Assembly (NCBI RefSeq): GCF_001940455.1
Contig: NZ_MKQR01000021.1
Span: 124,001-188,000 of the forward strand
Direction: 5' to 3'
Length of the DNA: 64,000 bases
Source: Actinokineospora bangkokensis
GTDB lineage: Bacteria; Actinomycetota; Actinomycetes; Mycobacteriales; Pseudonocardiaceae
Part shown: piece by piece, positions 28,154-42,806 of the stretch
Numbering within the stretch: position 1 is the first letter of the stretch
Layout: each line of letters begins with the position of its first letter
Notes under the pieces: model-generated
Told to the model about the DNA's origin: nothing
Databases searched by the model: none
What the model saw: the letters and a program-made list of their open reading frames with translations, nothing else
Position numbers and translations under genes: made by a program

Positions 28154-29065
28154 TCAGTACGCCCCTTGCACGAGGTTGTCCAGCTTCTCCCCGGCGAGGA
28201 ACTTCGCCACCTGGCGGGCCACGACCTCGTAGGCGCGCGCCCGGTGCCCGCCGCTGCTGCCCGCCACGTGCGGGGTGATGAGCACCCCCGGCGCGCGCCA
28301 CAGCGGGTGGTCGGCGGGCAGCGGTTCGGGGTCGGTGACGTCGAGCGCGGCGCGCAGCCTGCCCGCGGTCAGCTCGGCGAGCAGGGCCCCGGTGTCGACC
28401 ACCGGGCCGCGGGCGACGTTGACCAGCACCGCGCCGTCGGGCATGCGGGCCAGGAAGGCGGCGTCGGCCAGGTGCCGGGTCTGCGGGGTGTTGGGGACGA
28501 CCAGCACCACGACGTCGGCGGTGGGCAGCAGGTCGGGCAGCTCGGCCAGGGCCCGCACACCCGGGCGGGCGGTGGTGGCGACGAGGGTGCAGGCGGCGTC
28601 GAAGGCGAGCACCCGGCGCTCCACCTGCCTGCCGAGGTCGCCCGCCCCCACCACGACGACGTGCTTGCCCTGGAGGGTGTCGGTGATGTGCGGGTCCCAC
28701 CGGCCCCCGGCCTGGGCGTCGCGGAAGAAGGGCAGGTCGCGGTAGGCCGACAGCAGCGCGGCGAGCACCCACTCCGCCGAGCTGCCGCCGTGCGCGCCCC
28801 GGCAGGTGGAGATCAGGACGTGCTCGGGCACCTTGCCGACCCAGGCGTCGGCGCCGGAGGTGAGCAGCTGCACCAGCCGCAGGTCGGGCAGCGCGCCGAC
28901 GTGCGCCGCCTGGTCCCCGGCGAGGAAGTCGGGCACGAGCACCTGCGCGCCGCGCGCCCCGTCAGGCAGGTCGGTCAAGGTCTCGTAGCGGACAGCGCGC
29001 ACGCCGTCGACGCCGGAGAGCACGGCGAGGCCGTGGTCGTCCGGCACCAGAACCGTGGTCGTCAC
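28154..29065 (-). CDS. D-isomer-specific 2-hydroxyacid dehydrogenase
   Basis: A 303-residue NAD(P)-dependent reductase. The cofactor motif is VVVVGAGDLGRQVERRV near residue 140; the catalytic triad is Arg in VNVARGPVV, Glu in VTDPEPLP and His in ITPHVAGSSGG. It is shorter than SerA, without ASB or ACT domains, so a glyoxylate/hydroxypyruvate-type or unknown oxo-acid reductase is likely. Start GTG (VTTTVLVPDDHG) follows TAGTGT by 7 nt, again looking leaderless. The longer in-frame opening upstream overlaps the divergent hydrolase and is not coding. Confidence 0.88.
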   Translation of the reverse strand: MTTTVLVPDDHGLAVLSGVDGVRAVRYETLTDLPDGARGAQVLVPDFLAGDQAAHVGALPDLRLVQLLTSGADAWVGKVPEHVLISTCRGAHGGSSAEWVLAALLSAYRDLPFFRDAQAGGRWDPHITDTLQGKHVVVVGAGDLGRQVERRVLAFDAACTLVATTARPGVRALAELPDLLPTADVVVLVVPNTPQTRHLADAAFLARMPDGAVLVNVARGPVVDTGALLAELTAGRLRAALDVTDPEPLPADHPLWRAPGVLITPHVAGSSGGHRARAYEVVARQVAKFLAGEKLDNLVQGAY

Positions 29066-29147
29066 GCTGACAACACTAGTTTCCCCCTGGCCGGTCCCGC
29101 GCCACCGCGACCGCCGCGGGCCGCCGGTGCGGCACACTGGGGGCACC

Positions 29148-30068
29148 ATGCGCGAACACCACGTCCGGTCCGCGGACGGCACCCGGGTCCTCGCCTGGCA
29201 GTCCGGTTCGGACGGCCCGGTCGTCCTGCTCTGCCCGGGGTTGGGCACGATCCCCGAGGCCTGGCCCGCCCTGCTGCTGCCGGACTCCGGCGTGCGCGTG
29301 CTGAGCTGGTACCACCGGGGCACGCTGGGCACCGACCGGCCCGCGGACGAGAGCAGGATCACCCTCGACGACCACGTGGCCGACGCGCTGGCCGTGCTGG
29401 CCGACGCCGGGGTCGACCGGTGCGTGGTGATGGGCTGGTCGATGGGGGTGATGGTGGCCACCGAGCTGGCCACCCGCCACCCGGAGAAGGTGTCCGGGCT
29501 GCTGCTGGCCGCGGGGGTGCCCGGCGACCTGTTCGGCGCGATGCTCGGCGTGCTGGGGGTGCCGCGGCCGGTGGGCCGGGCGCTGGGGCTGGGGTTCGCC
29601 AAGCTCATGGGCGGGATCAGCCCGCTGGTGGACCTCGTGCTGCACAACGTGCCCGTCAACCGGGTGACCGCGACGCTGCTCCAGCACTCGGGGTTCATGC
29701 TGCCCGGGGCCTCGGACCCGGACGAGGTGGCCAAGGCGGTGCGCCGGTTCGTCGGCCAGGACGCCGACTGGTACGTGCGCCTGGCGCTGGCGGTGGCCGA
29801 CGTGCCGCAGCGCGACCTGACCGGGGTCGGGGTGCCGGTGACGGTGCTCGCGGGCCGCTACGACGTGCTCGCCGACCCGGAGCAGGCGGTGGCCGCGGTC
29901 GCCTGCCTGCCGCACGCGCGGACCCGGGTGGTGCCCACGAGCCACTTCATCCCGCTGGAGGCGCCCGGGGTGGTCGTCGAGGAGCTGGCGGAGCTGGTGC
30001 GCCGGGTGGCGGCGGTGGAGCGGGCCCGCTCCGACACGCTCACCAGGGGTTCACGGCCGCGCGCCTAG
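29148..30068 (+). CDS. Alpha/beta hydrolase
   Basis: A 306-residue alpha/beta-hydrolase fold protein. The oxyanion region is LLCPGLGTIPEAW, the nucleophile elbow GWSMGVM (Ser ~102), the acid Asp in LAGRYDVLADPE and the His in VPTSHFIPLEAP. No signal peptide. ATG start. It is divergent from the 2-hydroxyacid dehydrogenase and 11 bp before the LppZ-like gene. Substrate unknown; esterase or lactonase activity is possible. Confidence 0.87.
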   Translation: MREHHVRSADGTRVLAWQSGSDGPVVLLCPGLGTIPEAWPALLLPDSGVRVLSWYHRGTLGTDRPADESRITLDDHVADALAVLADAGVDRCVVMGWSMGVMVATELATRHPEKVSGLLLAAGVPGDLFGAMLGVLGVPRPVGRALGLGFAKLMGGISPLVDLVLHNVPVNRVTATLLQHSGFMLPGASDPDEVAKAVRRFVGQDADWYVRLALAVADVPQRDLTGVGVPVTVLAGRYDVLADPEQAVAAVACLPHARTRVVPTSHFIPLEAPGVVVEELAELVRRVAAVERARSDTLTRGSRPRA

Positions 30069-30079
30069 TGTGGGTGACC

Positions 30080-31276
30080 ATGTCCGGTATGCCGCGCAGG
30101 TCCCGCGTGCTCGCGGCCTCGTCCGCGGCGGCGGCTGCCCTGCTGCTGTCCTCCTGCGCCACCTTCACCGACCAGCCCGCCCCGTCGAGCTGGTCGGCGG
30201 CCCCGCAGCTGAGCCCGCAGGCCGCCCCGGACCCCCAGGAGGGCGGCGGCAGCGGTGGTGGCGGCGGCATCGGCGGCACGGCGGTGCCCCCCACCTCGGT
30301 CCCGCCCCCGGACGGCTGCAAGGACTTCCACCCCGCGGTGCTGGGAACCTGCCTGGACACCGTCTCCGCGGTGGCGGCCCTCCCCGGCGACGGCACCAAC
30401 CCGTCCGCCCTGGTGGGCGAGCGCGCGACCGGCAACATCTACCTGGTGAAGAAGGGCGCGGACAAGGCCCTGTTCGCCACCGTCCCGGTGGACCCCACCG
30501 GCGACGGCGGCCTGACCGGCCTGGCCCTGTCCCCCACCTACGTCGAGGACCAACTGGTCTTCGCCTACATCACCACCCCCACCGACAACCGTGTGGTCCG
30601 CATCGCCCCCGGCGACTCCCCCAAACCGGTCCTCACCGGCATCCCCCGGGGCACCACCGGCAACCGCGGCTCCCTGGCCAACGACCACCGCGGCGCCCTG
30701 CTGCTCGCCACCGGCACCGCGGGCAACGCCGCCGCCGCGGCCAACCCCACCTCCCTGGCGGGCAAGGTCCTGCGCCTCACCGCCGACGGCAAACCCGCCA
30801 CCGACAACCCCACCCCCGGCAGCCTCGTCGCCTGGACCGGCCTGTCCTCCCCCGCGGGCGTCTGCGCCTCCCTCGACGGCTCCCAGGCCTGGGTCACCGA
30901 CCGCACCCCCGAAGCCGACGTCCTCTACAAGCTCGACCCCGGCAAACCCCTCGGCGCCCCGGCCTGGCGCTGGACCGAACGCCCCGGCGTCGCAGGCTGC
31001 GCCTCCACCACCCAACTCCTCTGGGTCGCCATGTCCACCGCCGCCCACATGGAAAGCCTCCCCCTGGCCCCCGACGGCTCCTTCACCGGCAAACCCGTCG
31101 TCACCCTCGAACCCCCCGACGGCTTCGGCAGCCTCGACGGCCTGGACCTGATGACCGAGCAGATCGCCATCGGCGGCACCACCAACAAGAAGTCCGGCAC
31201 CCCCACCACCAGCGACGACCGAGCCGTCATCATCGTCGTCCAGCCCCAACCCGGCAACGGCGGCGGCCAGGACTAG
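30080..31276 (+). CDS. LppZ-like lipoprotein, glucose/sorbosone dehydrogenase fold
   Basis: A 398-residue exported protein. The signal peptide ends in the lipobox LLLSSC (Cys ~27). A Pro/Gly-rich linker (to ~75) precedes a beta-propeller typical of the PQQ-dependent glucose/sorbosone dehydrogenase family (GLTGLALSPTYVEDQLVFAYIT..., GNRGSLANDHRGALLLATG, SLAGKVLRL). It matches M. tuberculosis LppZ (Rv3006) by position and architecture. The ATG is preceded 8 nt upstream by TAGTGT; an alternative GTG lies two codons earlier. Catalytic activity has not been established for this subfamily. Confidence 0.85.
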   Translation: MSGMPRRSRVLAASSAAAAALLLSSCATFTDQPAPSSWSAAPQLSPQAAPDPQEGGGSGGGGGIGGTAVPPTSVPPPDGCKDFHPAVLGTCLDTVSAVAALPGDGTNPSALVGERATGNIYLVKKGADKALFATVPVDPTGDGGLTGLALSPTYVEDQLVFAYITTPTDNRVVRIAPGDSPKPVLTGIPRGTTGNRGSLANDHRGALLLATGTAGNAAAAANPTSLAGKVLRLTADGKPATDNPTPGSLVAWTGLSSPAGVCASLDGSQAWVTDRTPEADVLYKLDPGKPLGAPAWRWTERPGVAGCASTTQLLWVAMSTAAHMESLPLAPDGSFTGKPVVTLEPPDGFGSLDGLDLMTEQIAIGGTTNKKSGTPTTSDDRAVIIVVQPQPGNGGGQD

Positions 31277-31507
31277 TCCCCCCTTCCCGTCCCCACCCTC
31301 AGACCCCTCCCCTTCCCTTCCCCTCCCGAAGCCGAAGGCGAGCCCACTGGTCGGTAGAGCCGTCGTTCGGCCAACGCCACCCCCACCCCGCAACCCCACG
31401 CGCCCAGCCCCCCACAACAGGCCGGCACCCCCAACACCGCTCAGCTGAGCAAGAAGTCATGGGCTTTGCTCAGACCCCCGGCCTGACCCAGTCCTGGCCG
31501 CTCGTAG

Positions 31508-31590
31508 CTCGGTGGAGGCGGTGTCAAGGGTGGGCGAAGCCCATCGCGAAGCGACGCCCGCAGGGCGCCCTTGACTCCGCCTCCACCGAG
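31508..31590. repeat. 83 bp inverted repeat downstream of lppZ
   Basis: Arms of 23 bp, CTCGGTGGAGGCGGTGTCAAGGG against CCCTTGACTCCGCCTCCACCGAG, one mismatch, separated by a 37 bp spacer that itself contains short GC hairpins. It lies in the 422 bp gap between the convergent lppZ and gatB genes. The gap has no supported gene. Confidence 0.7.
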
Positions 31591-31611
31591 TTACACACTC
31601 GCGGCCCCCGA

Positions 31612-31680
31612 GGACAGGCCCCCACTGAGCCCACAGGGACAGGCCCCACTGAGCCACGGGGACAGGCCCACCTGAGCCCG
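31612..31680. repeat. Three tandem ~24 bp repeats before gatB
   Basis: The unit GGACAGGCCCCACTGAGCC recurs at 31612, 31637 and 31660 with small changes (spacings 25 and 23 bp), just beyond the gatB stop. Possible strain-variable minisatellite. Confidence 0.6.
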
Positions 31681-31698
31681 TCCCCGCAGGCACCCCGC

Positions 31699-33204
31699 TC
31701 ACACCTGGCAGCGCTCCAGCACCAGCTCCCGCACCCGCTTCGCGTCAGCCTGCCCCTTCGTCGCCTTCATGACCGCACCCACGATCGCCCCAGCGGCGGC
31801 GACCTTCCCGTCGCGGATCTTGGCCGCCACGTCCGGGTTCCCGGCCAGCGCCTCGTCCACCGCGGCGTAGAGCGCGGAGTCGTCGGACACGACCTTCAAC
31901 CCGCGCGCCTCGACGACCTGCTCCGGCTCACCCTCGCCGTCGAGCACGCCGTCGACGACCGCGCGCGCGAGCTTGTTGGTCAGCGACCCGTCGGCCACCA
32001 GCGCGATCACCTTGGCCACCTGCGCGGGGGTGATCGGCAGGTCGCCCAGCTCCACGCCCCGGTTGTTGGCCTGCTGCGCCAGGTAGGACACCCACCAGGA
32101 CCGGGCCTCGCCCGAGGGCGCGCCCGCCTGCACGGTGGCCGCCACCAGGTCGATCGCCCCGGCGTTGACCAGGTCGCGCAGCTCCAGGTCGGACAGGCCC
32201 CACTCGCCCTGCACGCGCTTGCGGCGCTCCTCGGGCGGCTCGGGCAGGGTGGCCCGCAGCTGCTCGACCCACTCGCGGGAGGGGGCGACGGGCACCAGGT
32301 CGGGCTCGGGGAAGTACCGGTAGTCCTCGGAGGTCTCCTTGGGCCGCCCGGCGCGGGTGGTGCCGGAGGCCTCCTCGAAGTGCCGGGTCTCCTGGCGGAT
32401 GGTGCCGCCGGAGCCCAGCACCGCGGCCTGGCGGCACATCTCGTGCCGCACCGCCCGCTCGACGCTGCGCAGCGAGTTGACGTTCTTGGTCTCGGTGCGC
32501 GTGCCGAACTCCGCGGCGCCCTTGGCCATCAGCGAGACGTTGGCGTCGCAGCGCAGCGAGCCCTGGTCCATCCGCACGTCGGAGACGTCGAGGGCCTTGA
32601 GCAGGTCGCGCAGGGTGCGCACGTAGGCGCGGGCCACCTCGGGGGCGCGGGCGCCGGTGCCCTCGATGGTCTTGGTGACGATCTCGACCAGCGGCACGCC
32701 CGCCCGGTTGTAGTCCAGCAGCGAGTGGTCGGCGCCGTGGATGCGGCCGGTGGCGCCGCCGACGTGCAGCGACTTGCCGGTGTCCTCCTCCATGTGCGCG
32801 CGCTCGATGAGCACCCGCACGACCTCGCCGTCGTCGAGGGTGACGTCGAGCCAGCCGTTGTAGGCGATCGGCTCGTCGTACTGCGAGGTCTGGAAGTTCT
32901 TCGGCATGTCCGGGTAGAAGTAGTTCTTCCTGGCGAACCGGCACCACTCGGCGATCTCGCAGTTGAGCGCGAGGCCGATGCGGATGGCCGACTCCACCGC
33001 GGCGCCGTTGACCGCGGGCAGCGCGCCGGGCAGCGCCAGGCACACCGGGCACACCTGGGTGTTGGGCTCGCCGCCGAAGGTGGTGGGGCACCCGCAGAAC
33101 ATCTTGGTGGCCGTGGACAGCTCGACGTGCACCTCCAGCCCGAGCACCGGGTCGTAGGTGGCGACGACCTCGTCGTAGTCGACCAGCTCGACCGCAGCGG
33201 TCAC
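31699..33204 (-). CDS. gatB: Asp-tRNA(Asn)/Glu-tRNA(Gln) amidotransferase subunit B
   Basis: A 501-residue kinase-like subunit of GatCAB that activates Glu-tRNA-Gln for transamidation. It shows [17 protein letters not shown] and the zinc site Cys pair region [16 protein letters not shown], plus the signature [14 protein letters not shown]. The C-terminal GatB/YqeY tRNA-binding domain ends the protein. Its GTG start overlaps the stop of the upstream small gene as GTGA, so translation is coupled. Last gene of gatC-gatA-x-gatB. Confidence 0.98.
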   Translation of the reverse strand: MTAAVELVDYDEVVATYDPVLGLEVHVELSTATKMFCGCPTTFGGEPNTQVCPVCLALPGALPAVNGAAVESAIRIGLALNCEIAEWCRFARKNYFYPDMPKNFQTSQYDEPIAYNGWLDVTLDDGEVVRVLIERAHMEEDTGKSLHVGGATGRIHGADHSLLDYNRAGVPLVEIVTKTIEGTGARAPEVARAYVRTLRDLLKALDVSDVRMDQGSLRCDANVSLMAKGAAEFGTRTETKNVNSLRSVERAVRHEMCRQAAVLGSGGTIRQETRHFEEASGTTRAGRPKETSEDYRYFPEPDLVPVAPSREWVEQLRATLPEPPEERRKRVQGEWGLSDLELRDLVNAGAIDLVAATVQAGAPSGEARSWWVSYLAQQANNRGVELGDLPITPAQVAKVIALVADGSLTNKLARAVVDGVLDGEGEPEQVVEARGLKVVSDDSALYAAVDEALAGNPDVAAKIRDGKVAAAGAIVGAVMKATKGQADAKRVRELVLERCQV

Positions 33205-33403
33205 CGCTTGCCCCGCAGCGCGCGCGCGGCCAGCAGCAGCCCGGTCACCGCCACGACGGCGCTGCCCAGGGCGTTGACCAGGGCCAGCTTGTCGCCGTCG
33301 GCGCGGGCGGAGCGCAGCCCGTTGGCGGCGCTGGTGGCCGCGGCCACCGAGCTGATGACGCCGAACAGGCCCTTGGTCTTGGTGGTGGACTTCGTCGCGG
33401 CCA

Positions 33404-33404
<1 letters not shown>
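33201..33404 (-). CDS. Small membrane protein coupled between gatA and gatB
   Basis: A 67-residue protein: a basic N-terminus ([16 protein letters not shown]), an Ala-rich helix ([21 protein letters not shown]) and a C-terminal transmembrane segment ([20 protein letters not shown]) ending RALRGKR. Its ATG overlaps the gatA stop (TGATG) and its own TGA overlaps the gatB GTG (GTGA), so it is embedded in the operon by two overlaps, strong evidence that it is translated. It is not a known Gat subunit. In mycobacteria pfkA occupies this gap instead. Function unknown. Confidence 0.78.
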
Positions 33405-34911
<1,507 letters not shown>

Positions 34912-34915
<4 letters not shown>

Positions 34916-35211
34916 GCTTCCTCCCCCAGGATGCGCGGCACGCGGAAGCGGCCGTCCTCGGCGGCGGGCGCGGCCGCCAGCGCCTGCTGCTGCACCAGCC
35001 CGGGGCGGACCAGGTCGTCGCGGAAGACGTTGGTCAGCGGCACCGCGTGCGAGGTGGGCGGGATGTCCTGGTCGGCGACCTCGCCGACCCTGGCGACCGC
35101 CTGCACGATCTTCTCGAGCTGGCCCGCGAACAGGTCGAGCTCTTCTTCGGTGACGGCCAGCCTGGCCAGTCTGGCGAGGTGGGCCACCTCGGCGCGGGAG
35201 ATGCTGGGCAC
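34912..35211 (-). CDS. gatC: Asp-tRNA(Asn)/Glu-tRNA(Gln) amidotransferase subunit C
   Basis: A 99-residue wrapping subunit holding GatA and GatB together: [22 protein letters not shown] and [10 protein letters not shown] are typical, with a C-terminal [12 protein letters not shown]. The GTG (MPSISRAEV) is the family start. First gene of the operon, with a ~70 nt leader. Confidence 0.96.
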
Positions 35212-35281
35212 TCGACGAACCCCCGGGGTTGTCTGCTTCGGTCCTCGTCGCGGCCGGGCGGTGTCCCGGCGCGACCAGGGG

Positions 35282-35287
35282 AGTCTA
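35282..35287 (-). promoter_or_regulatory. Probable gatCAB -10 box
   Basis: TAGACT on the minus strand, 71 bp upstream of gatC, the only good -10 in the gap. A matching -35 (GGACAA, 19 bp spacer) is weak. The rest of 35212-35581 is GC-rich and shows only the GGGAGG Shine-Dalgarno of the ACT gene. Confidence 0.4.
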
Positions 35288-35581
35288 TTTGCCGAGCGCC
35301 CGCGCCTTGTCCCCGGGCGCGCGGGGGTGCTACACCGTGGTGCGGAAGTGGTCGGCCGCGGGCACCGCAGCCGGGCGCGGGGCCGTGCGGCCAGGTCGGG
35401 GCGGTGGGCGGGGCGGGCGCGGGGCACCGGTGGCGGGGTCCGCGCGACCCCGGCCGGAACCGGTGACCTGGCCCGCGGGCGGCGTCCCACCGAGCGCGGG
35501 CGGGCTCATCTGCGAGAATGTGCGGTCGGCGCAGGGCGCGGGCGGCAGGGTTCCGCGCACCGAGTTCGGGAGGCGTTCGCC

Positions 35582-36235
35582 TTGTCGTTCCTGATCCGGG
35601 TCCAGCTCCCGGACAGCCCAGGCACCCTGGGCGCGGTGGCCACCGCGCTGGGCGCGATCGGCGCCGACATCCTCAGCGTCGACGTGGTCGAGCGCGTGGG
35701 CGGCACCGCCATCGACGACCTGGTGGTCGAGCTGCCCGGCGGCCGCCTGCCCGACGTCCTCATCACCGCCGCCGAGTCCATCGAGGGCGTCGAGGTCGAC
35801 GCCGTGCGCCCGTACGCGGGCGTCCTGGACACCCACCGCGAGCTGGAGCTGGTCGAGGAGGTGGCCGCCGACCCCAAGTCCGGGCTGGCCATCTTCACCG
35901 AGGGCGTGCCCAAGATCGTCCGGGCGGGCTGGGCCCTCGTCGTCGCGGCCACCCCCGGCGGCGGCAACCGCATCGCCGCCTCCACCGCCGCCCCCGACGT
36001 GCAGACCCTCCCCCTGCCCTGGCTGCCCCTCCCCCGGGCCACCGTCCTCGACGGCGAGGAGAGCTGGGTGCCCGCCACCTGGCGCGAGCTGGGCACGGAA
36101 CTGGCCGCGACACCGCTGGGCAAGCCGGACCGGGTGCTGCTGGTCGGGCGGCCCGGGGGGCCGATGTTCCGGGCGGCCGAGGTGGCGCGGTTGGCGCACC
36201 TGGCGGGGATCGTCGCTGTCGTGCTGCCTGACTGA
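35582..36235 (+). CDS. ACT-domain amino-acid-binding protein
   Basis: A 217-residue protein beginning with an ACT domain (FLIRVQLPDSPGTLGAVATALGAIGADILSVDVVE). A second region (residues ~95-217) has no recognised catalytic motif. It corresponds by position to Rv3013. Such proteins sense amino acids and may modulate a partner enzyme. TTG is taken as start because GGGAGG lies 8 nt upstream and the ACT fold begins at once; no ATG or GTG fits better. Divergent from gatC. Confidence 0.83.
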   Translation: MSFLIRVQLPDSPGTLGAVATALGAIGADILSVDVVERVGGTAIDDLVVELPGGRLPDVLITAAESIEGVEVDAVRPYAGVLDTHRELELVEEVAADPKSGLAIFTEGVPKIVRAGWALVVAATPGGGNRIAASTAAPDVQTLPLPWLPLPRATVLDGEESWVPATWRELGTELAATPLGKPDRVLLVGRPGGPMFRAAEVARLAHLAGIVAVVLPD

Positions 36236-36289
36236 GGCTGCTTGCCGGCCTGCTTGGTGCGGGCTTGGTTCGGGGAGTTGGGCGGGTGG

Positions 36290-36434
36290 CCCGGTTGGGT
36301 GGATCCGCTTGGTCGGGGCCCCTACGGCGATCATGTGCTGCGGGCGGGGAAAAGGCGGGCTGAAAAGACGCCCGCCCGTCCCGTTGGGTAGCACATGATC
36401 GCCTCCCCCGACCAAGCGGATCCACCCAACCGGG
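36290..36434. repeat. Dispersed palindromic element, copy B
   Basis: Arms of ~45-50 bp (from CCCGGTTGGGTGGATCCGC to GATCATGTGCT and its complement) are nearly perfectly self-complementary and flank a ~50 bp core with an inner GGCGGGC/GCCCGCC hairpin. It lies in the 297 bp gap between the convergent ACT and GNAT genes. Same orientation as copy A. Confidence 0.88.
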
Positions 36435-36532
36435 CAGAGCCCGCTGTCCGGGCTCGGCTTGTGGGCGCTCGCCTCTACTTCGCGTTGGCTGCTGGGGGCG
36501 GGAAGTGGTGTGCGTGGAGGTGCGGTGGGGGC

Positions 36533-37045
36533 TCAGGAGGTGGGGACCGGGGCGGCGTAGGCGAGCAGTTCGACTTCGGGGCCGGGGCGCCAATCGCGGT
36601 CGGGGAGGCGGCGGAAGCCGAGGCGTTCGTAGAGGCGGTGGGCGGTGGACATGGTGCGGGAGCTGCACAGGACGATGGTGGGCAGGGCCAGTTCCCGGGC
36701 TCGGGTGAAGACGGCGCGGACGAGGGTTTCGCCGACGCCGCGGTTGCGGGCCCGGGTGCTGACGGCGAGCATGCGGAACTCCAGTTCGCCCTCGCGGCTG
36801 ATCTCGGCGTAGGGGGTGCCGGGGAGGGCGATGGTGACGGTGCCCAGGAGGGTGCCGGTGGTGTCGACGGCGACCAGGAGCTCGGCGGAGCGCATGCGGG
36901 AGTCGGCGTCGGAGAGGGTGGCGGCGTAGCCGGTGGGGTCTCCCGACTCGGGGAGGTAGCCGTCGGCGCGGTAGGCGGCGATGGTGAGGGCGCCGATGGC
37001 GGGCAGTTCGTCCACTCGGGCGGGTCTGACCGAGATGTCGGACAC
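36533..37045 (-). CDS. GNAT-family N-acetyltransferase
   Basis: A 170-residue GCN5-related acetyltransferase: ISVRPARVDELPAIGALTIAAYRADGY at the N-terminus, acetyl-CoA-binding motif A FRMLAVSTRARNRGVGETLVRAVF, and C-terminal motif MSTAHRLYERLGFRRLPDRDW. Start GTG with GGGAG 7 nt upstream. It lies 19 bp downstream of ligA on the same strand, so probably co-transcribed. Substrate unknown. Confidence 0.88.
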   Translation of the reverse strand: MSDISVRPARVDELPAIGALTIAAYRADGYLPESGDPTGYAATLSDADSRMRSAELLVAVDTTGTLLGTVTIALPGTPYAEISREGELEFRMLAVSTRARNRGVGETLVRAVFTRARELALPTIVLCSSRTMSTAHRLYERLGFRRLPDRDWRPGPEVELLAYAAPVPTS

Positions 37046-37064
37046 GGGGGGCTCCCTGTGCTCG

Positions 37065-39368
<2,304 letters not shown>

Positions 39369-39397
39369 CTATCGCCGGGGGACGACAAAACCCGCCC

Positions 39398-40051
39398 TCA
39401 GCCGGTCATCGCCCGCACGAGTCTGCGCAGCTCAAGCAGGTCGACGCAGTCAACGGGCTCGGTCGCGGCGGTCTCCACCCTGCGCAGCCGCCGCCCGGCC
39501 AGCCGCTCGCCCAGGGCGGCGTCGAGCGGCAGGAAGGTGAGCGCGGCGCGGGCGGGCTCGTCCAGCTCCGCGAGCACCGGGTGGTGCACGGCCACGTCGA
39601 CCACGCCCGCCGCCTCGTCCACCTGCACGTGCACCCGCACGTCCGCAAGCGCGACCCGGTGCGGGCCCAGGTTCACCACCACCCCGGTGGGGTCGGGCAC
39701 CGGCGGGACGGAGTCGTGGTACTCCCAGAGGGTGCCGTCCGGCGGCGCAGCGGCCTTCCAGGCGTCGGTGACCGGGCGCAGCGCCGGGTCCTCCTGCCCG
39801 GAGACCACCAGCGAGTAGATCGCCACCTGCCCCCGGTCGAGGGAGAAGTGCAGGTCCGGGTGCAGCGCGGCGACCAGCTCGCACAGGGCGTTCTCCACCC
39901 GGTGCGGCTCGCCCTCCCCCAGCGCGGCGGCGACCTCCGGCAGCAGCTCGTGCCAGCCGTCCCAGAACCGCGCGGCCGCCTCGGCCGGGTCGGGGCGCTC
40001 GGGCGCGGGAGCGGGCTTGGCGGAGCGCTGGGGCAGGCGGAACCACGTCAT
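39398..40051 (-). CDS. Conserved hypothetical protein
   Basis: A 217-residue soluble protein of unrecognised family. Central features are a helical N-terminal region (AAARFWDGWHELLPEVAAALG), a beta-rich middle (HFSLDRGQVAIYSLVVSGQEDPALRP, WEYHDSVPPVPDPTGVVVNLG) and C-terminal helices. It may be an immunity- or inhibitor-like small fold, but this is only an impression. ATG follows CACAAT (40058-40063) by 6 nt, with no Shine-Dalgarno. It lies between sdhB and ligA on the same strand. Confidence 0.75.
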   Translation of the reverse strand: MTWFRLPQRSAKPAPAPERPDPAEAAARFWDGWHELLPEVAAALGEGEPHRVENALCELVAALHPDLHFSLDRGQVAIYSLVVSGQEDPALRPVTDAWKAAAPPDGTLWEYHDSVPPVPDPTGVVVNLGPHRVALADVRVHVQVDEAAGVVDVAVHHPVLAELDEPARAALTFLPLDAALGERLAGRRLRRVETAATEPVDCVDLLELRRLVRAMTG

Positions 40052-40116
40052 GCCCCGATTGTGCCCGCGGGCCCGGCCCGGTGGTGCCGTTCCGCGATTC
40101 CCCCGCCGGGTGGCGC

Positions 40117-40856
40117 TCAGTCGCGGAACGCGGCGGTGAGCACGTCCCGGTTGAGGGTGGCGATGGTGGTCAGCGGGATGCCCTTGGGGCACACGGCGGT
40201 GCACTCACCGGTCTGGGTGCACCCGCCGAAGCCCAGGTCGTCCTGGGCGTCGAGCATGTCCCTGGCGCGGGACCAGCGCTCGGGCTGCCCCTGCGGCACC
40301 TTGCCCAGGTGGGTGAGCTTGGCCGCGGTGAACAGCATCGACGACCCGTTGGGGCAGGCCGCCACGCAGGCGCCGCAGCCGATGCAGGCCGCCGCCTCGA
40401 ACGCGGCGTCCGCGTCCGGCTTGGGCACCGCGACGGCGTGCGCCTCCGGCGCCGAGCCGGTGGGCGCGGAGATGTAGCCGCCCGCCTCGACGATCCGGTC
40501 GAGCGCGGACCGGTCGACCACGAGGTCGCGCACCACCGGGAACGGCGCGGCCCGCCACGGCTCGACGACGATCGGGTGCGCGGGGTCGAAGTGGCGCATG
40601 TGCAGCTGGCAGGTGGTGGTGGCGCGCTCGGGGCCGTGCGCCACGCCGTCGATCATCAATCCGCACATCCCGCAGATGCCCTCGCGGCAGTCGTGGTCGA
40701 AGGCCACGGGGTCCTCGCCCGCGAGGACGAGCCGTTCGTTGAGGACGTCCAGCACCTCCAGGAACGACATGTCGGGGCTGACGTCGTCCACCTCGTACTC
40801 CACCAACCCGCCCGCGTCCTGCGGGCCGGACTGGCGCCACACCTTCAGCGTGTACT

Positions 40857-40860
<4 letters not shown>
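40117..40860 (-). CDS. sdhB: Succinate dehydrogenase iron-sulfur subunit
   Basis: A 247-residue subunit with all three cluster motifs: [2Fe-2S] [15 protein letters not shown], [4Fe-4S] [12 protein letters not shown] and the third-cluster motif [17 protein letters not shown]. It passes electrons from SdhA to the membrane cytochrome. Its GTG overlaps the sdhA stop by 4 bp (GTGA). Last gene of sdhCAB. Confidence 0.97.
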
Positions 40861-42797
<1,937 letters not shown>

Positions 42798-42806
42798 GGC
42801 GGGCTC

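Noticed and set aside
27923-31276. A single 1117-codon frame including the LppZ-like protein
   Set aside because: Only the part from 30080 looks like protein (signal peptide, beta-propeller). The rest overlaps three real genes and lies in a shadow frame.
36290-36434. Palindromic element considered as an IS or transposon
   Set aside because: No transposase and no clear target-site duplication in any copy; only 146 bp, so at most a non-autonomous element.
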